Shown: positions 25,032-33,084 of the stretch, in pieces
How the letters are laid out: each line of letters starts with the position of its first letter
Position numbering within the stretch: position 1 is the first letter of the stretch
DNA from: UBA1757 sp045627385
GTDB taxonomy: Bacteria > Bacteroidota > Bacteroidia > Bacteroidales > UBA1402
Length of the DNA: 64,000 nt
Reading direction: 5' to 3'
Assembly: GCA_045627385.1 (NCBI GenBank)
Contig: JAZQNO010000028.1
Coordinates: forward strand, 70,825 to 134,824
Notes under the pieces: generated by a model
Database searches by the model: none
What the model saw: only the letters and a program-made list of their open reading frames with translations
What the model was told of the DNA's origin: nothing
Program-made: the position numbers and the translations under genes

Positions 25032-25493
25032 ATGATACAGCGCATTCAGACCTTGTTCCTGCTTTTGGCTGTGGCGGCCCTCGTCGGAGCCTTGTTCTGC
25101 CCTTGGGGCACCTTCTTCGGTTCCGACGGCAGCGCCTACTGTTTCGGCGCGTTTGCCGTATCGCAGCAGGTCGGCTCTGGCATGAACCCCATTTCCTTCT
25201 GGGCATTGGGCGCTCTGCTGTGCATTTCGGCCCTGGTGACGCTGGTCTGCATTTTCCTGTTCCGCAACCGGCTGCTGCAAATCCGTCTGTCGGTGTTCAA
25301 CATGCTGCTTCTGACGGGTTTCTACCTTGTATATATCATCTTCCTTTTCGTTGTCAAAAGCCGTTTGGAAGCCGATTTTGGATTCAATACCGGTATGGCG
25401 CTGCCTTTTGTCGCTTTGGTATTTGATTTCTTGGCAATTCGCGCTATCTTTAAGGACGAAAAGAAAGTGAGAGCTTACCAGCGTATCCGCTGA
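25032..25493 (+). CDS. DUF4293 family membrane protein
   Basis: A 153-residue inner-membrane protein with four hydrophobic helices: LFLLLAVAALVGALF at the N-terminus, FWALGALLCISALVTLVCIFL, NMLLLTGFYLVYIIFLFV and ALPFVALVFDFLAIRAIF. It starts MIQRIQTLFLL and ends with a basic DEKKVRAYQRIR, the signature of the DUF4293 family restricted to Bacteroidota. Function unknown. It closes the bamD-omega operon, which is ended by a good terminator. Confidence 0.85.
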   Translation: MIQRIQTLFLLLAVAALVGALFCPWGTFFGSDGSAYCFGAFAVSQQVGSGMNPISFWALGALLCISALVTLVCIFLFRNRLLQIRLSVFNMLLLTGFYLVYIIFLFVVKSRLEADFGFNTGMALPFVALVFDFLAIRAIFKDEKKVRAYQRIR

Positions 25494-25531
25494 GCGTACA
25501 TCGCACGGAAACAGAGGACAAATTCAAACGG

Positions 25532-25567
25532 GATGCTGGCAGATTCACCTGTCAGCATCTTTTGTTT
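25532..25567 (+). terminator. Rho-independent terminator of the bamD operon
   Basis: An 11-bp stem (25532-25542 with 25549-25559, one G-T pair) with loop ATTCAC is followed by TTTTGTTT. This is a textbook intrinsic terminator 39 bases after the DUF4293 stop. Confidence 0.9.
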
Positions 25568-25589
25568 CAATGATTTACGTATAATTGAC

Positions 25590-27677
25590 ATGTTTAGGAA
25601 AATTCTATTTCTGATGGCCGCAACCGCACTTGTATCCTGCAGTCAGGGCAACAGACCGGCCGCTGACGCTTACATTGGAAAGACTCGTCCGAGTCTTGAA
25701 TCCGATCTGATGACACCTGAAGTGATGTGGCAGATGGGTCGCGTGGGCGATCTGCAGGTTTCGCCCGACGGCAGACAGCTGCTGTATGGTGTTTCGTATT
25801 ACAGCGTGCCGCAAAACGCAGGCAACCGCGAACTCTTCGTAGCCGAAATCGACGGCAGCGGCGTCCGCCAGCTGACCCATACGCCCGAAGGGGAGCAGTC
25901 GGCCACCTGGTCTGCAGACGGCAAATACATTTTCTTTCTGGCTCAGCATGAAGGCCACAGCCAGCTCTGGAGAATGAAGGCCGACGGCAGCCGTCGCCAG
26001 TGTCTGACATCGTTTGACGGCGATATCGAAGCCTACAGCTTTTCTCCCGATTTTTCGAAGATTCTGTTCGTTTCTCAAGTCAAATGCGGTCAGACGGCTC
26101 AGGACCTCTATCCGGACCTGCCCAAAACGACCGGGCGCGTCATCAATGATTTGATGTACAAACACTGGGACGAATGGGTGGAAACCGTTCCGCATCCTTT
26201 TGTGGCCGATTTCAGCCTGTCGAAAGGCCTGCAGAACGTGCGGGACCTGCTGGAAGGCGAAGCTTTCGAATCTCCGATGAAGCCTTGGGGCGGCATCGAA
26301 CAGCTGGCCTGGTCGCCCGACGGCAAGACGGTGGCCTACACCTGCCGCAAGAAGACGGGCAAGGAGTATGCGCTTTCGACCAATTCCGACATCTATATCT
26401 GCCATCTCGACCGTGATTTCCAGACGGAAAACCTCACCGAAGGGATGATGGGCTATGACACGAATCCGGTCTGGTCGCCTTCGGGCCGCTATCTGGCTTT
26501 CCTGAGTATGGAACGCGAAGGCTACGAGGCCGACAAGAACCGCCTGATGCTCTACGATTTCGAACGGAACACCATGACCGACCTCACGGCTTCCATCGAT
26601 CAGGAAGCTGCCAATCAGGTTTTTTCGGCCGATGAGAAGGAAATCTATTTCACCAGTGTCTGGCACGCCCGCACCCATGTGTATGCGGTCAGTCTGGCCG
26701 ATGCCGAGGTGCGTCAGATTACCAAAGGCGATTTCGATTATGTTTCGGTGGCTCCGGCAGATGGCTGTCTGGTCGGCCTGCGCCAGTCGATTTCGCGCCC
26801 CGACGAGGCTGTCCGCATCTCTTTGGAAGACGGTGCGACGAGTCCCATCACCCACGAAAACGATGAATTCTTCTCCCAACTGACGATGGGTCGGGTGGAA
26901 GAGCGCTGGATCGGGACCACAGACGGCAAGCAGATGCTGACTTGGGTCATCTATCCGCCTCATTTCGACCCCTCCAAGAAATATCCCGCCGTGCTTTTCT
27001 GTGAGGGCGGCCCTCAAAGTCCGGTCAGCCAGTTCTGGTCCTTCCGCTGGAATTTCCAGCTGATGGCGGCTCAGGGATACATTGTGGTGGCTCCCAACCG
27101 TCGCGGCCTGCCGGGTTTCGGTATGGAGTGGCTTGAACAGATCAGCAAAGACTATGGCGGGCAGAATATGAAGGATTATCTCTCGGCCATCGACAACTTG
27201 GCTGCCGAGCCCTATGTCGACGAAGACAGGCTCGGTTGCGTGGGCGCGTCCTACGGCGGCTTTTCGGTCTATTGGCTGGCCGGCCATCACGAGAAGCGTT
27301 TCAAGGCTTTCATTTCGCACAGCGGCATCTTCAATCTCGAACAGAACTATCTGGAGACCGAGGAACTTTGGTTTGTCAACTGGGATTTGGGCGGTCCTTA
27401 TTGGGACAAGGACAATGCCGCCGCCCAACGCTCCTTCTCGTTCTCTCCGCATTTGGCTGTGGACCAGTGGGATACTCCTATTCTCTGCATTCACGGCGAA
27501 AAGGATTTCCGCATTCTGGCCTCGCAGGGAATGGCTGCCTTCAATGCGGCCAAACTGCGCGGACTGGATGCCCAACTGCTGGTGTATCCCGATGAGAACC
27601 ACTGGATTCTGAAGCCTCAGAACGCCATTCTGTGGCAACGCACTTTCTTTGCATGGTTAGACAAATATTTAAAATGA
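25590..27677 (+). CDS. S9 family prolyl-oligopeptidase-type peptidase, lipoprotein (DPP-like)
   Basis: The 695-residue protein has a lipoprotein signal (ATALVSC, Cys16), an N-terminal seven-bladed propeller (about 40-420; blade motifs such as SPDGRQLLYG and WSADGKYIFFLAQHEG) and a C-terminal alpha/beta-hydrolase domain. The catalytic triad is visible: Ser in GASYGGFSVYWLAG, Asp in HGEKDFRI and His in DENHWILKP. It resembles the periplasmic DPP5 group, which removes dipeptides from short peptides and serves amino-acid acquisition. The frame is open further upstream through the terminator; the Met at 25590 begins the signal peptide. Rhamnose mutarotase follows after seven bases. Confidence 0.92.
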   Translation: MFRKILFLMAATALVSCSQGNRPAADAYIGKTRPSLESDLMTPEVMWQMGRVGDLQVSPDGRQLLYGVSYYSVPQNAGNRELFVAEIDGSGVRQLTHTPEGEQSATWSADGKYIFFLAQHEGHSQLWRMKADGSRRQCLTSFDGDIEAYSFSPDFSKILFVSQVKCGQTAQDLYPDLPKTTGRVINDLMYKHWDEWVETVPHPFVADFSLSKGLQNVRDLLEGEAFESPMKPWGGIEQLAWSPDGKTVAYTCRKKTGKEYALSTNSDIYICHLDRDFQTENLTEGMMGYDTNPVWSPSGRYLAFLSMEREGYEADKNRLMLYDFERNTMTDLTASIDQEAANQVFSADEKEIYFTSVWHARTHVYAVSLADAEVRQITKGDFDYVSVAPADGCLVGLRQSISRPDEAVRISLEDGATSPITHENDEFFSQLTMGRVEERWIGTTDGKQMLTWVIYPPHFDPSKKYPAVLFCEGGPQSPVSQFWSFRWNFQLMAAQGYIVVAPNRRGLPGFGMEWLEQISKDYGGQNMKDYLSAIDNLAAEPYVDEDRLGCVGASYGGFSVYWLAGHHEKRFKAFISHSGIFNLEQNYLETEELWFVNWDLGGPYWDKDNAAAQRSFSFSPHLAVDQWDTPILCIHGEKDFRILASQGMAAFNAAKLRGLDAQLLVYPDENHWILKPQNAILWQRTFFAWLDKYLK

Positions 27678-27684
27678 CATTCCG

Positions 27685-27999
27685 ATGAAAAGACTGGCTT
27701 TCAAAATGAAAATGAAACCCGGCATGAAGGAGGAATACAAGCGCCGTCATGCCGCCATCTGGCCCGAAATCGCCGACCTGATCCGCCGTTCGGGGGTAAG
27801 TGAGTATTCGATTTTCCTCGACGAGGAGACAAACACGCTTTTCGCGCTTCAGTACGTGTCTGGCGAACAGGGCTCTCAGGACCTCGGAGCCTTTGACATC
27901 CAGCAGAAATGGTGGGATTACATGGCCGATCTGATGGAAGTCAATCCCGACAATTCTCCCGTGTCGATTCCCTTGGAAGAAATGTTTTATCTTCCCTAA
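27685..27999 (+). CDS. rhaM: L-rhamnose mutarotase
   Basis: RhaM interconverts the alpha and beta anomers of L-rhamnose. The 104-residue length equals that of the E. coli enzyme. Conserved parts are YKRRHAAIWPEI with the catalytic His22, VSEYSIFLDEETNTLFA with the conserved Tyr, and QQKWWDYMADLM with paired Trp. No other rhamnose gene is in the window; it probably shares the transcript of the peptidase gene upstream. Members of this family act on related sugars as well, including fucose-like ones, so the substrate is likely but not certain. Confidence 0.88.
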   Translation: MKRLAFKMKMKPGMKEEYKRRHAAIWPEIADLIRRSGVSEYSIFLDEETNTLFALQYVSGEQGSQDLGAFDIQQKWWDYMADLMEVNPDNSPVSIPLEEMFYLP

Positions 28000-28018
28000 G
28001 AAATCCGCGATTTATTTG

Positions 28019-28026
28019 TAACTTCG
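28019..28026 (+). promoter_or_regulatory. Weak promoter -7 element of pgk
   Basis: TAACTTCG has one mismatch to TAnnTTTG and lies 43 bases before the pgk start. No -33 TTTG is found at 19-20 bases. The 70-base gap between rhaM and pgk holds nothing else. Confidence 0.35.
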
Positions 28027-28069
28027 CGCTGTTTAAATCGATTTTGAAACTCTATTAAATACATTTGAC

Positions 28070-29326
28070 ATGCAAACAATCGACAATTTCAATTTTGCTG
28101 GCAAGAAGGCATTTGTCCGCGTGGACTTCAATGTGCCTCTTGATGAAAATCAGAACATTACCGACGACACCCGTATCCGTGCCGCCATGCCGACCCTCAA
28201 GAAGATCATCGCCGACGGCGGTATGCTGATCATGGCTTCCCACATGGGCCGTCCCAAGAAAAATCCCGATCCCAAATATTCTCTGAAGGCCATTCAGGCC
28301 CACGTGGCCGAATGTCTGGGCGCACCCGTCGCTTTCGCCGACGACTGCCAGAAAGCCGAAGAGGCTGTGGCCGCTTTGAAACCCGGTCAGGCTCTGCTGC
28401 TCGAAAATCTCCGTTTCTATGCAGAAGAGGAAGGCAAGCCGCGCGGACTGGCCGATGATGCCACCGACGAGGAAAAGTCTGCTGCCAAGAAAGCGGTCAA
28501 AGCCAGTCAGAAGGAATTCACCAAGAAACTGGCCTCCTATGCCGACTGCTATGTGAACGACGCTTTCGGTACGGCTCACCGCGCACACGCTTCGACGGCT
28601 CTCATCGCCGACTACTTCGATGCCGACAACAAAATGTTCGGTTACCTGATGAACAAGGAAGTGAAGGCTGTGGAGAAGGTGATGGAAAACACCGTACGTC
28701 CTTTCGTTGCCATTATGGGCGGCTCGAAGGTCTCCACTAAGATCGACATCATTGAAAATCTGCTCGGCAAGGTCGATACGCTCATCCTCACCGGCGGTAT
28801 GACCTATACTTTCTGCAAGGCTCAGGGCGGTACGGTCGGCAATTCGATCTGCGAAGAAGACAAATTGGATTTGGCGCTCGACATTATCGAAAAAGCCAAG
28901 GCCAACAACGTGAAGCTCGTGTTTGCCGTTGACTCTGTCGCTGCCGATTCATTCTCGAACGATGCCAATCAGAAGATTGTCCCCAGCAAGAACATTCCCG
29001 ACGGTTGGGAAGGTCTGGACATCGGTCCTGAGACCCGCAAGATTTTCGCCGATGAGATCATGAACGCCAAGACCATCCTGTGGAACGGTCCTGCCGGCGT
29101 GTTTGAATTCGACAATTTCGCTCTCGGTTCAAAGGCTGTTGCAGAAGCTATCGTCAAGGCTACGGCTGCCGGTGCCTATTCGCTGGTCGGCGGTGGTGAC
29201 TCTGTCGCCTGTGTCAACAAGTTCGGCATGGCCGACAAGGTGAGCTATGTTTCCACCGGTGGCGGTGCCCTGCTGGAGGCCATCGAAGGCAAGGTGCTTC
29301 CCGGCATCAAGGCTATTCAAGGCTAA
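28070..29326 (+). CDS. pgk: Phosphoglycerate kinase
   Basis: Pgk forms ATP from 1,3-bisphosphoglycerate in glycolysis. The 418-residue protein has the N-terminal signature FVRVDFNVPLDE, MASHMGRPK, ENLRFYAEEEGK, NDAFGTAHRAHAS, then the C-terminal nucleotide domain with MGGSKVSTKIDIIENLL, WNGPAGVFE and GGGDS. The stretch between ENLRF and NDAFG is longer than in E. coli and charged, as in other Bacteroidota. Codon use is that of a highly expressed gene. A strong terminator follows. Confidence 0.97.
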   Translation: MQTIDNFNFAGKKAFVRVDFNVPLDENQNITDDTRIRAAMPTLKKIIADGGMLIMASHMGRPKKNPDPKYSLKAIQAHVAECLGAPVAFADDCQKAEEAVAALKPGQALLLENLRFYAEEEGKPRGLADDATDEEKSAAKKAVKASQKEFTKKLASYADCYVNDAFGTAHRAHASTALIADYFDADNKMFGYLMNKEVKAVEKVMENTVRPFVAIMGGSKVSTKIDIIENLLGKVDTLILTGGMTYTFCKAQGGTVGNSICEEDKLDLALDIIEKAKANNVKLVFAVDSVAADSFSNDANQKIVPSKNIPDGWEGLDIGPETRKIFADEIMNAKTILWNGPAGVFEFDNFALGSKAVAEAIVKATAAGAYSLVGGGDSVACVNKFGMADKVSYVSTGGGALLEAIEGKVLPGIKAIQG

Positions 29327-29340
29327 CTGAATCATAATCA

Positions 29341-29385
29341 GAACCGTCCGTCCCTCAATTGCCGACGGACGGTTCTTTTGTTTTT
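29341..29385 (+). terminator. Rho-independent terminator of pgk
   Basis: A perfect 12-bp stem (29341-29352 with 29364-29375) around an 11-base loop is followed by TTTTGTTTTT. It begins 14 bases after the pgk stop and ends just before the next gene's ATG. Confidence 0.93.
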
Positions 29386-29391
29386 ATCCGA

Positions 29392-30471
29392 ATGCAGGAC
29401 TTGGTCAGAAAACTCGAAAATCTGCTTCTCCGACACGATTGTGTGATGGTGCCGGGCTTGGGCGGTTTTCTCTGCAATCAGGAACCTGCATCCGCCGATT
29501 CGGAAGGATGGAGCTTTTCGCCCTCTTTCCGGAAAATCGGTTTCAATGCCCAGCTCCGTTACAATGACGGACTTCTGGCTCAAGCTTATCAGGAAGACGG
29601 GTCGCTCAGTTTTGAAGAAGCCAATGGCCTGATTCGCGAAAAGGTGTCGGCTTTCCGACAGGAATTGGCCACGGGCAAGCATATCACGCTCGGCCGAGTC
29701 GGCACCTTATACGAAGACGAACAGGGCGGTCTGGCTTTCGTTTCCATCGATTCGACCTGGTTCGATGCGGATTCCTTCGGTCTGAAACCTTTCTCCTGCC
29801 TTCCCGTTTCCAACTCGTCGGAGGCTGTTCCGGCTGTCGAAAAGAGGGTAGAGGCCGTTCCGCTCAGTTTGGAGGAACGTCTGGAACATCGGATGGAGAA
29901 CCGTTTGGAAAACAGCGACCGTCGGGTCGGCAATCGGATGCGTTTTGTGGCCGCGGCCTGCGTGCTGTTGCTGCTGGCGGTCGTTTCCAGACCTTTGCTT
30001 CACGAAAATCCGCTCTGGCAGGATGCGTCGGTCATTCCGTCCTGCGCGCTTGAAACCATTTCTGTCGTTCCGGCAACTCCTGTTGAGTCCGCTCCTGTTG
30101 AAGCGGCTCCCGTCGTGTCCGTTTCCGATGCGGAAACGGCTTTCGAACCTTTGACGGAAACGGCTTCCGAATCTGTTGGGGTTTCGCAACCGGCCCCGGT
30201 ATCGGAAAACGCAGCTCCAGTCATGGCGCAGACAAATGTCCGCCAATATCACATCATCATCGCCAGTTTCGAGACTCGGGCCGACGCCGAACGCTACATC
30301 GCTTCACGTCATCTGTCGGACGCTTATCCTCAGGTGGGCGTTTTGAGCGGAAACGGGCATCATCGCGTCTATGCCGAAAAGGTGACGCAACGAGAAGCCG
30401 CCGTCAGTCGTCTGGAATCTTTCCGTTCGGAAAATCCACGCTATGCCAAAGCCTGGCTCCTTCTGCATTAA
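29392..30471 (+). CDS. HU-CCDC81 / SPOR-domain membrane protein
   Basis: A 359-residue protein in three parts. Residues 1-130 (DLVRKLENLLLRHDCVMVPGLGGFLCNQEPA) form the CCDC81-type HU-like domain common in Bacteroidota. A single membrane helix lies at about 187-203 (RFVAAACVLLLLAVVS), followed by a Val/Pro/Ala-rich linker. The end (about 285-359, QYHIIIASFETRADAERYIA and GHHRVYAEKVTQREAA) is a SPOR domain, which binds denuded peptidoglycan at division sites. The protein thus joins a cytoplasmic DNA-binding-like fold to a periplasmic peptidoglycan sensor. The ATG at 29392 lies seven bases after the pgk terminator; a longer frame to 29359 would run through the hairpin. Confidence 0.82.
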   Translation: MQDLVRKLENLLLRHDCVMVPGLGGFLCNQEPASADSEGWSFSPSFRKIGFNAQLRYNDGLLAQAYQEDGSLSFEEANGLIREKVSAFRQELATGKHITLGRVGTLYEDEQGGLAFVSIDSTWFDADSFGLKPFSCLPVSNSSEAVPAVEKRVEAVPLSLEERLEHRMENRLENSDRRVGNRMRFVAAACVLLLLAVVSRPLLHENPLWQDASVIPSCALETISVVPATPVESAPVEAAPVVSVSDAETAFEPLTETASESVGVSQPAPVSENAAPVMAQTNVRQYHIIIASFETRADAERYIASRHLSDAYPQVGVLSGNGHHRVYAEKVTQREAAVSRLESFRSENPRYAKAWLLLH

Positions 30472-30498
30472 ATCTCGGTTTCTAAGTATTGCTGTGCC

Positions 30499-30634
30499 TC
30501 TTGGCATACACCATCCTCAGGACTCGCCCGCTGCGCGGGCTCGGCCCCTCCCAAGCTCGCTTTCCGCTCGCTTGGTCCCCTCCCCCTATACGGATCCGGG
30601 GGTGGATACGCCTTCGGATGGTGGTATGCCAAGA
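30499..30634. repeat. Structured intergenic element bounded by long inverted repeats
   Basis: An 18-base arm (30499-30516, TCTTGGCATACACCATCC) and a 19-base arm (30616-30634) are complementary apart from one extra G. Between them lie nested hairpins: GCCCGC/GCGGGC with a three-base loop (30526-30540) and CCAAGC/GCTTGG (30551-30575), in C-rich sequence. It lies between convergent genes with no open reading frame that makes sense. It has the look of a mobile palindromic repeat or a structured RNA. Whether there are other copies in the genome cannot be seen. Confidence 0.6.
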
Positions 30635-30677
30635 GTTACGGCCCAAACGAATATGAAAAACCGTCAGAAGCAAATAG

Positions 30678-30719
30678 AAAACAAAAGAGTGGCAGAAACC
30701 GATTCAGTTCCTGCCACTC
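30678..30719 (-). terminator. Rho-independent terminator of glyA
   Basis: Read on the minus strand, GAGTGGCAG (711-719 of this kilobase on plus) pairs with CTGCCACTC over nine bases around a 15-base loop and is followed by TTTTGTTTTC. It lies 18 bases past the glyA stop. Confidence 0.8.
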
Positions 30720-30736
30720 CTTTATGAAATGGAAAA

Positions 30737-32017
30737 TCAATAGGCAAACATGGGATAGTCGGTCATGGTGGCATTGACTTTCTGACGGACGGCGGCGATG
30801 ACAGCGGCATCTTCGGGATGAGACATCACTTCGTCCATCCAGTCGACAATCTGCAGCATCAGTTCTTCCTTGGCGCCGCGGGTCGTCATGGCAGGCGTAC
30901 CTACACGGATACCCGAAGTTTGGAACGGTGAACGGCTGTCGAACGGAACCATATTCTTGTTGATAGTGATATCGGCCTGAATAAGAGCGTTTTCGGCCAT
31001 CTTTCCAGTCAGTTCGGGGAATTTGGGACGAAGGTCGATCAGCATCGAGTGGTTGTCGGTACCGTTGGAAATGACTTTGTAACCTTTGTCCATGAAGGCT
31101 TGAGCCATTGCGGCGGCATTTTTCTTGACCTGAGTCTGGTATTCCTTGAATTCGGGCTGCAGAGCCTCGCCGAAAGCGACGGCCTTGGCGGCGATGACAT
31201 GCTCGAGCGGACCGCCCTGAATGCCGGGGAAGACGGCAGAGTCGATCAACTGTGACATTTTCTTGATGACACCCTTGGGTGTGGTCTTGCCCCAAGGATT
31301 GTCGAAATCCTTACCCAGCAGGATGATGCCGCCACGCGGTCCACGCAAGGTTTTGTGGGTGGTGGAAGTGACGATGTGGGCATATTTCAGCGGGTTGTCA
31401 AGCAATCCGGCGGCAATCAGACCGGCAGGATGAGCCATGTCGATCATCAGAATGGCGCCGATTTCATCGGCGATTTTGCGCATGCGGGCGTAGTCCCATT
31501 CGCGGCTGTAGGCGGATGCGCCGCCGATGATGAGCTTCGGACGTTCCTTGAGGGCGACTTCCTCCATCTGGTCATAGTCGACGCGACCGGTATCCTCACG
31601 GACATTGTATTCAAGAGCCTGGAAGAACAGACCGGAGAAATTGACTGGCGAACCGTGTGACAGGTGACCGCCGTGCGAGAGGTTCAGACCCAGGAATTTG
31701 TCGCCGGGGTTCATGACAGCCAGGAAAGCGGCGGCATTGGCCTGTGCGCCCGAGTGAGGCTGAACGTTGGCGTATTCGGCTCCGAACAGCTGTTTGATGC
31801 GTTCGATGGCCAGCGTTTCGCTTTCATCGACCACTTCGCAGCCTCCGTAGTAGCGGTGTCCGCAGTAGCCTTCGGCATACTTGTTGGTAAGGCACGAACC
31901 CATGGCCTGCATGACCTGGTCGCTGACAAAGTTCTCGGAAGCGATCAGCTCGATGCCTTTTTTCTGGCGCTGATGCTCTTTTTCGATGATGTCGAAAATT
32001 GCTTGATCTCTTTTCAT
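30737..32017 (-). CDS. glyA: Serine hydroxymethyltransferase
   Basis: GlyA converts serine and tetrahydrofolate to glycine and methylene-tetrahydrofolate, with PLP. The 426-residue protein begins MKRDQAIFDIIEKEHQRQ and has NKYAEGYCGHRYYGGCE, the substrate-side QPHSGAQANAA, DMAHPAGLIAAG and the PLP lysine in VTSTTHKTLRGPRGG. The frame continues upstream to 32164 but that part overlaps the flavin reductase gene; the Met at 32017 is the family start. It is the last gene of the pyrB-pyrI-reductase transcript. folD, at 46.6 kb, uses its methylene-folate product. Confidence 0.96.
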   Translation of the reverse strand: MKRDQAIFDIIEKEHQRQKKGIELIASENFVSDQVMQAMGSCLTNKYAEGYCGHRYYGGCEVVDESETLAIERIKQLFGAEYANVQPHSGAQANAAAFLAVMNPGDKFLGLNLSHGGHLSHGSPVNFSGLFFQALEYNVREDTGRVDYDQMEEVALKERPKLIIGGASAYSREWDYARMRKIADEIGAILMIDMAHPAGLIAAGLLDNPLKYAHIVTSTTHKTLRGPRGGIILLGKDFDNPWGKTTPKGVIKKMSQLIDSAVFPGIQGGPLEHVIAAKAVAFGEALQPEFKEYQTQVKKNAAAMAQAFMDKGYKVISNGTDNHSMLIDLRPKFPELTGKMAENALIQADITINKNMVPFDSRSPFQTSGIRVGTPAMTTRGAKEELMLQIVDWMDEVMSHPEDAAVIAAVRQKVNATMTDYPMFAY

Positions 32018-32036
32018 AATGAATAATGTATTTAGG

Positions 32037-32606
32037 TTATTTGTCTTTCTTTTCCACTGACCAGCCGAACTTGCCGATTTTCGGTCCCATCGAGTGATAC
32101 TGCCCGTGGGCATATACCAGAAGACGGGCGCGGTCGAGGTCGAACTTGCCGGTATCCGGGTCAATCAGGCTTTCCTCGGCCTGAATGTTGACCACCTCGG
32201 CCAGAAACATGTCGTGCGAACCGAGCGAAACGACTTCTCTGACCCGGCATTCGATGTTGAGCGGCGATTCGGCGATGACGGGAGCTTCGACTGCTTGTGC
32301 AGGCTGAGGCGTGAGCCCCATTTCCTTGAACTTGTTGTAATCTCTTCCGCTGCGGACGCCGCACCAGTCGGTGGCGCGTGCCAGTTCTTCAGTGGTGAGG
32401 TTGAGCACGAAGCACATGCTGCGGCGGATGATGTCGTAGGAATGCCGTTCGTGACGCAGAGATATGTAACACATGGGAGGTTCGCTGCAGACCGTACCCG
32501 TCCAAGCCACCGTGACGATGTTGTACTCCGATTCCTCTGCGCCGCAGCTGACCATCAGTGCGGGAAGAGGGTAGATGAGCGTTCCGGGTTTCCAGGACTG
32601 TTTCAT
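32037..32606 (-). CDS. Flavin reductase-like / FMN-binding split-barrel protein
   Basis: A 189-residue protein of the flavin-reductase-like FMN-binding family. Marks are PLPALMVSCGAEESEYNIVTVAWTGTVCSEPPMCYISLR, the flavin-binding strand-turn, and a C-terminal LGSHDMFLAEVVNIQ. Some relatives are NAD(P)H:flavin oxidoreductases, others only bind FMN; there is no partner monooxygenase nearby. It is four bases after pyrI and 19 before glyA, so it is part of that operon. The role is unknown. Confidence 0.83.
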   Translation of the reverse strand: MKQSWKPGTLIYPLPALMVSCGAEESEYNIVTVAWTGTVCSEPPMCYISLRHERHSYDIIRRSMCFVLNLTTEELARATDWCGVRSGRDYNKFKEMGLTPQPAQAVEAPVIAESPLNIECRVREVVSLGSHDMFLAEVVNIQAEESLIDPDTGKFDLDRARLLVYAHGQYHSMGPKIGKFGWSVEKKDK

Positions 32607-32610
32607 CGCA

Positions 32611-33066
32611 TCAGATGAGTTTGAGCTCGCTGGCCAGCATTTCGCGCTCGCAATAGCGGCACTTGAGCGTGAGCGGCTCGCGGTTGGTGACGACGTATTT
32701 GGGCGTCATCGGCTCGTTGTTGCTGATACATTTGGGATTGGCGCAATGGACCAGACCGCAGATTTCATCGGGCAGTTCGATGACTTTCTTTTCGACCACC
32801 TGATAGTCGCGGATGATGTTGATTTTGGCCTTGGGCGTCAGCAGTGCGATCTGGTTGATTTCGGAATCCTTGAAATAATGGTTGGAAATCTTGATGATGC
32901 CTTTTTTGCCCAAAATCTTGCTGTCCAGATTGTTGCCTACGGTCACTTCGTCGGTGATGCTGTCCAGCTGGAGCATGCCGACCACCTGAAACAGTTTGTC
33001 TGAAGGAATGTGGTCGATGACGGTGCCATCCTTGATGGCCTTCACCTGCATTTCACTTGATGCCAT
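32611..33066 (-). CDS. pyrI: Aspartate carbamoyltransferase regulatory subunit
   Basis: PyrI binds CTP or ATP and transmits the signal to PyrB. The 151-residue protein has an N-terminal nucleotide-binding domain (VKAIKDGTVIDHIPSDKLFQVV, VTVGNNLDSKILGKKGIIKI) and a C-terminal zinc domain with Cys109 and Cys114 in CANPKC and Cys138 and Cys141 in CRYC, the four zinc ligands. This predicts an E. coli-like allosteric PyrB-PyrI enzyme. It lies 18 bases after pyrB. Confidence 0.95.
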   Translation of the reverse strand: MASSEMQVKAIKDGTVIDHIPSDKLFQVVGMLQLDSITDEVTVGNNLDSKILGKKGIIKISNHYFKDSEINQIALLTPKAKINIIRDYQVVEKKVIELPDEICGLVHCANPKCISNNEPMTPKYVVTNREPLTLKCRYCEREMLASELKLI

Positions 33067-33084
33067 AATGGAATGAATGAATCG

